A DNA stretch of 64,000 nucleotides from Plectrocnemia conspersa (Eukaryota; Arthropoda; Insecta; Trichoptera; Polycentropodidae), in NCBI GenBank assembly GCA_009617715.1, contig VTFK01000140.1:1154502-1218501 (forward strand), read 5' to 3'. Below, one piece after another: positions 61,901-64,000 of this stretch. The notes below the pieces were generated by a model. It was not told where the DNA came from, did no database searches, and worked only from the letters and a program-made list of their open reading frames with translations. The stretch's first letter is position 1, and every line of letters starts with the position of its first letter. The translations under genes were made by a program, and so were the position numbers.

Positions 61901-63365
61901 TACTTTTATAGCAGTCTAATACAATAGATAGTCTTAACGATCATTTTGAATGCCTAAATATACTTAAACAAATTTAATGTCAGATAACATGTTTATGCTT
62001 TGGGGTTTTCACAAAGGTGCATAACGTGCGATATGCTTTCAAAATGTTGTAAGCACTGGTGTAAAGACTGTGTAGTCAAAAGAGATTTAATAAAAGCCCA
62101 TTGTTTCGATGAACCGCTCTCGATCACTAAGCAAGATCACTATCTCGCACTATGGTAAAACTATACAGTTTTTTTACCGTTATATATTTTTAAATGGATA
62201 GTTTTATATAAATCTGTGGGAGCCTAGATTTGTTATGGCCAAAACTTTGCGACATTTGAGCTAGCACTGGCATGACAGTTATTCTCTATACTGGCAATCT
62301 TCCGGGCGTTCGGACGCGTCCGCTTTTTAACAATGTAAACAACTGTTAATTATCAATAAAATATTACTGCAGCGGCTTAGTCTGTGTATAATGGCCACCC
62401 GTCATCATCCCGTCGCTAAAATCTATTGGCTAAGGGTTTTACTTTTATTTTGCAACATCTAAATGGTTTAAAACCAATATTTTGTCAGATAACATGTTTT
62501 TATTTAACTTTACACGAGTTGAAAATGTTTCGTTTTATTTAAAACACAAAGCTGGAAATATATCTAAACTAATTTTCTGTCAGATAACATGTTTATGATT
62601 TGGGGGTCTTAATTAATGTTACGTGTTCTTGGGTGCTGTTCAATTTTATTAAAATCTAAGTAAAATCTAATGGTCTTAAGGTTAATTTTCGAATGTCTAC
62701 ATATATTTAAACTAATTTGATGTCTGATAGCATGTTCTTGGCTTGGGGTTTTTAACGTTACGTGATATTAACATCTATACTTTTAATTCACTCTAGTAGT
62801 TTTAACTTTCATTTGCAAATGCCTAAATGTCCTTAAACAATTTTTATGTCAGATAACATGTTCTTGATTTATGGTTTTCACAAAGGTATTTAACGTGCGA
62901 TATGCCTTAAAAATATTGTTGGAACTGGTTTAAAGCCTGTGTAGTCAAAAGAGATTTAATAAAAGCTCATTGTCCTCATGAACCGCTCTTGATCGCTAAG
63001 CAAGATCACTATCTCGCACTATGTTAAAAAATACAGTTTTTACTGTTATATGATATTTTTAAATGGATAGTTTAACATAAATCTATCGGTTAATGGTTTT
63101 ACTGTTATTTTGTAAACATCTAAATAGTTTAAAACTAATATTCTGTCAGATAACATGTTCTTTCTTTGGTGTTTTTTTAACGTTCCATGATATTAAATTC
63201 TATAATTTTATATCAATCTAGTAATTTTAACGTTCATTAGCAAATGCCTAAATGTCCTTAAACAAGTTTTATGTCAGATAACATGTTCTTGATTTGGGAT
63301 TTTCACAATGGTATATAACGTGCAATATGCCTTTAAAATATTGTTAGCAATGATGTAAAGTCCGT
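58930..63365. repeat. complex satellite with conserved GTCAGATAACATGTTCTTG core
   Basis: A-type monomers of roughly 130 bp carry the core TGTCAGATAACATGTTCTTG, which recurs about 24 times (for example near 59099, 59644, 59778, 59913, 60669, 60758, 61189, 61469, 61728, 62848, 63273). They are interspersed with a B segment of about 95 bp (AAAGACTGTGTAGTCAAAAG ... GAACCGCTCTCGATCGCT ... CTATCTCGCACTA) near 59310, 60175, 60840, 61270, 62050 and 62930, plus a partial at 63352. Monomers between cores are more diverged than the cores. A solo LTR has inserted at 62216-62420. No ORF runs through it. Confidence 0.9.
62216..62420 (+). mobile_element. solo LTR inside the satellite (duplication ATCT)
   Basis: This matches the LTRs at 43275-44391 in the opposite orientation (words TTTGTTATGGCCAAAACT, GGCGTTCGGACGCGTCCG, ATTACTGCAGCGGCT, CACCCGTCATCATCC). 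It is flanked by ATCT at 62212-62215 and 62421-62424. Satellite sequence resumes directly on the right with ATTGGCTAAGGG, as in uninterrupted copies. Confidence 0.88.
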
Positions 63366-63618
63366 ATAGTCCAGTCAAATAAGGGTTTAACCTCGGAATG
63401 AAAGATAACAAGCTGAAATTTTGCACAGACCTTTGTTTTGGCGTTCTAAAGATAGGGTGAAAAGTCTCATAAGATATCGTGTCTGCTAATCAAGATATTA
63501 AAGGTCAAAGGTCATAAAAATCGTTTTTTTGCAAATATCTCGCCTCCTTTGCGTTGCATGTCATTAGATGTTTAACAAAACTTATAGAAAATAAAATTTT
63601 CTACAAGTTTGTTTTAAA

Positions 63619-63945
63619 TTATTTCTTCGTATGGTTAATGGTTTTCGACATATAGCGCGGGGAGTGGGAAGCGCGCATCCGTTTATAGGATAACGCTATG
63701 TGAACTACGGAGCCAGAGCTACCTGCACATTTTTCCACAGTTTCATAGGAAACATCGCAAATTGTTATCTGCTGAATGAACCCATCTAAAGCATTATAAC
63801 TTTCAATCTCCATATCTTCAAAAATCATCATCGATAATGCAAAAATTAATAGCGTATGGCCTCTGATACTTCTTGCAAAAGCATGACTATCCAACATTTT
63901 GTCGACAGAATTCGAAGCATAAATAGTACTGAGAGCTTCCTTGAT
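63619..63945 (-). pseudogene. unrecognised transposon-like ORF fragment
   Basis: The minus strand is open from about 63945 to the stop at 63619 and reads IKEALSTIYASNSVDKMLDS, then HAFARSIRGHTLLIFALSMM, then a less conserved tail. The M---HA-ARS-RGH pattern recalls uncharacterised ORFs of insect and cnidarian mobile elements. I do not know its family for certain. It may belong to the same family as the fragment at 39690-39925. It adjoins the satellite end and may continue beyond the window. Confidence 0.35.
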
Positions 63946-64000
63946 TCAGCTTCCATTCATTATATACACTATGCATCCAATAAAAGACATAAGCATATGA

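Overview
This is AT-rich animal nuclear DNA, almost certainly from an insect. It has spliced genes with GT..AG introns and three recognisable insect loci, all on the + strand. The first is the 3' two-thirds of the circadian gene period (exons from position 1 to 10926; the PAS-encoding part lies to the left of the window). The second is a complete tailless (NR2E2) nuclear receptor gene (17756-32766, 4 coding exons). The third is Cdc42 (51977-54243, 4 coding exons). A short intronless BTB-only gene (38174-38692) lies between tailless and Cdc42. I cannot name the species or order from sequence alone. Introns and intergenic DNA are about 70-75% A+T and carry a large load of short non-autonomous transposons.

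Layout. Positions 1-11042: period, whose 5-kb intron 4306-9289 holds a G-rich tandem satellite of about 253 bp per unit and a TTAA-flanked MITE. 12389-14390: a long palindrome and a decayed Penelope-like element. 14391-17755: AT-rich DNA leading into a short upstream ORF and the tailless start codon. 17829-29516: the 11.7-kb first intron of tailless, with hAT transposase remnants, two copies of a non-LTR remnant (one split by a MITE), a foldback element and two non-repetitive blocks that could be regulatory. 29754-31796: tailless intron 2, with a hAT MITE and a reverse-transcriptase remnant. 32931-38100: AT-rich intergenic DNA with a 661-bp hAT MITE. 38174-38692: BTB gene. 39000-45700: a transposon nest, including an LTR retrotransposon insertion with near-identical LTRs and 4-bp target duplications sitting in an older inverted copy of itself. 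46380-46740: an isolated GC-rich block, possibly the Cdc42 promoter or first exon. 49158-50340: a foldback and a Tc1 pseudogene. 51904-54336: Cdc42. 54416-56313: a triplicated non-coding unit. 58930-63365: a complex satellite built on a conserved core. 63400-64000: a transposon-like ORF fragment.

The three named genes act in unrelated processes (clock feedback, terminal and brain patterning, cell polarity) and I see no sign of an operon or functional cluster. The most useful observations are these. (i) A one-base deficit in a Cdc42 coding exon truncates it after residue 138 and looks like an assembly error or a null allele. (ii) The SUMO-type tail on the BTB-only protein. (iii) A fossil empty-site comparison proves a TTAA insertion. 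(iv) The nested, self-targeting LTR family. (v) Two satellites with unusual architecture. No CRISPR array, rRNA gene or canonical tRNA gene was seen.
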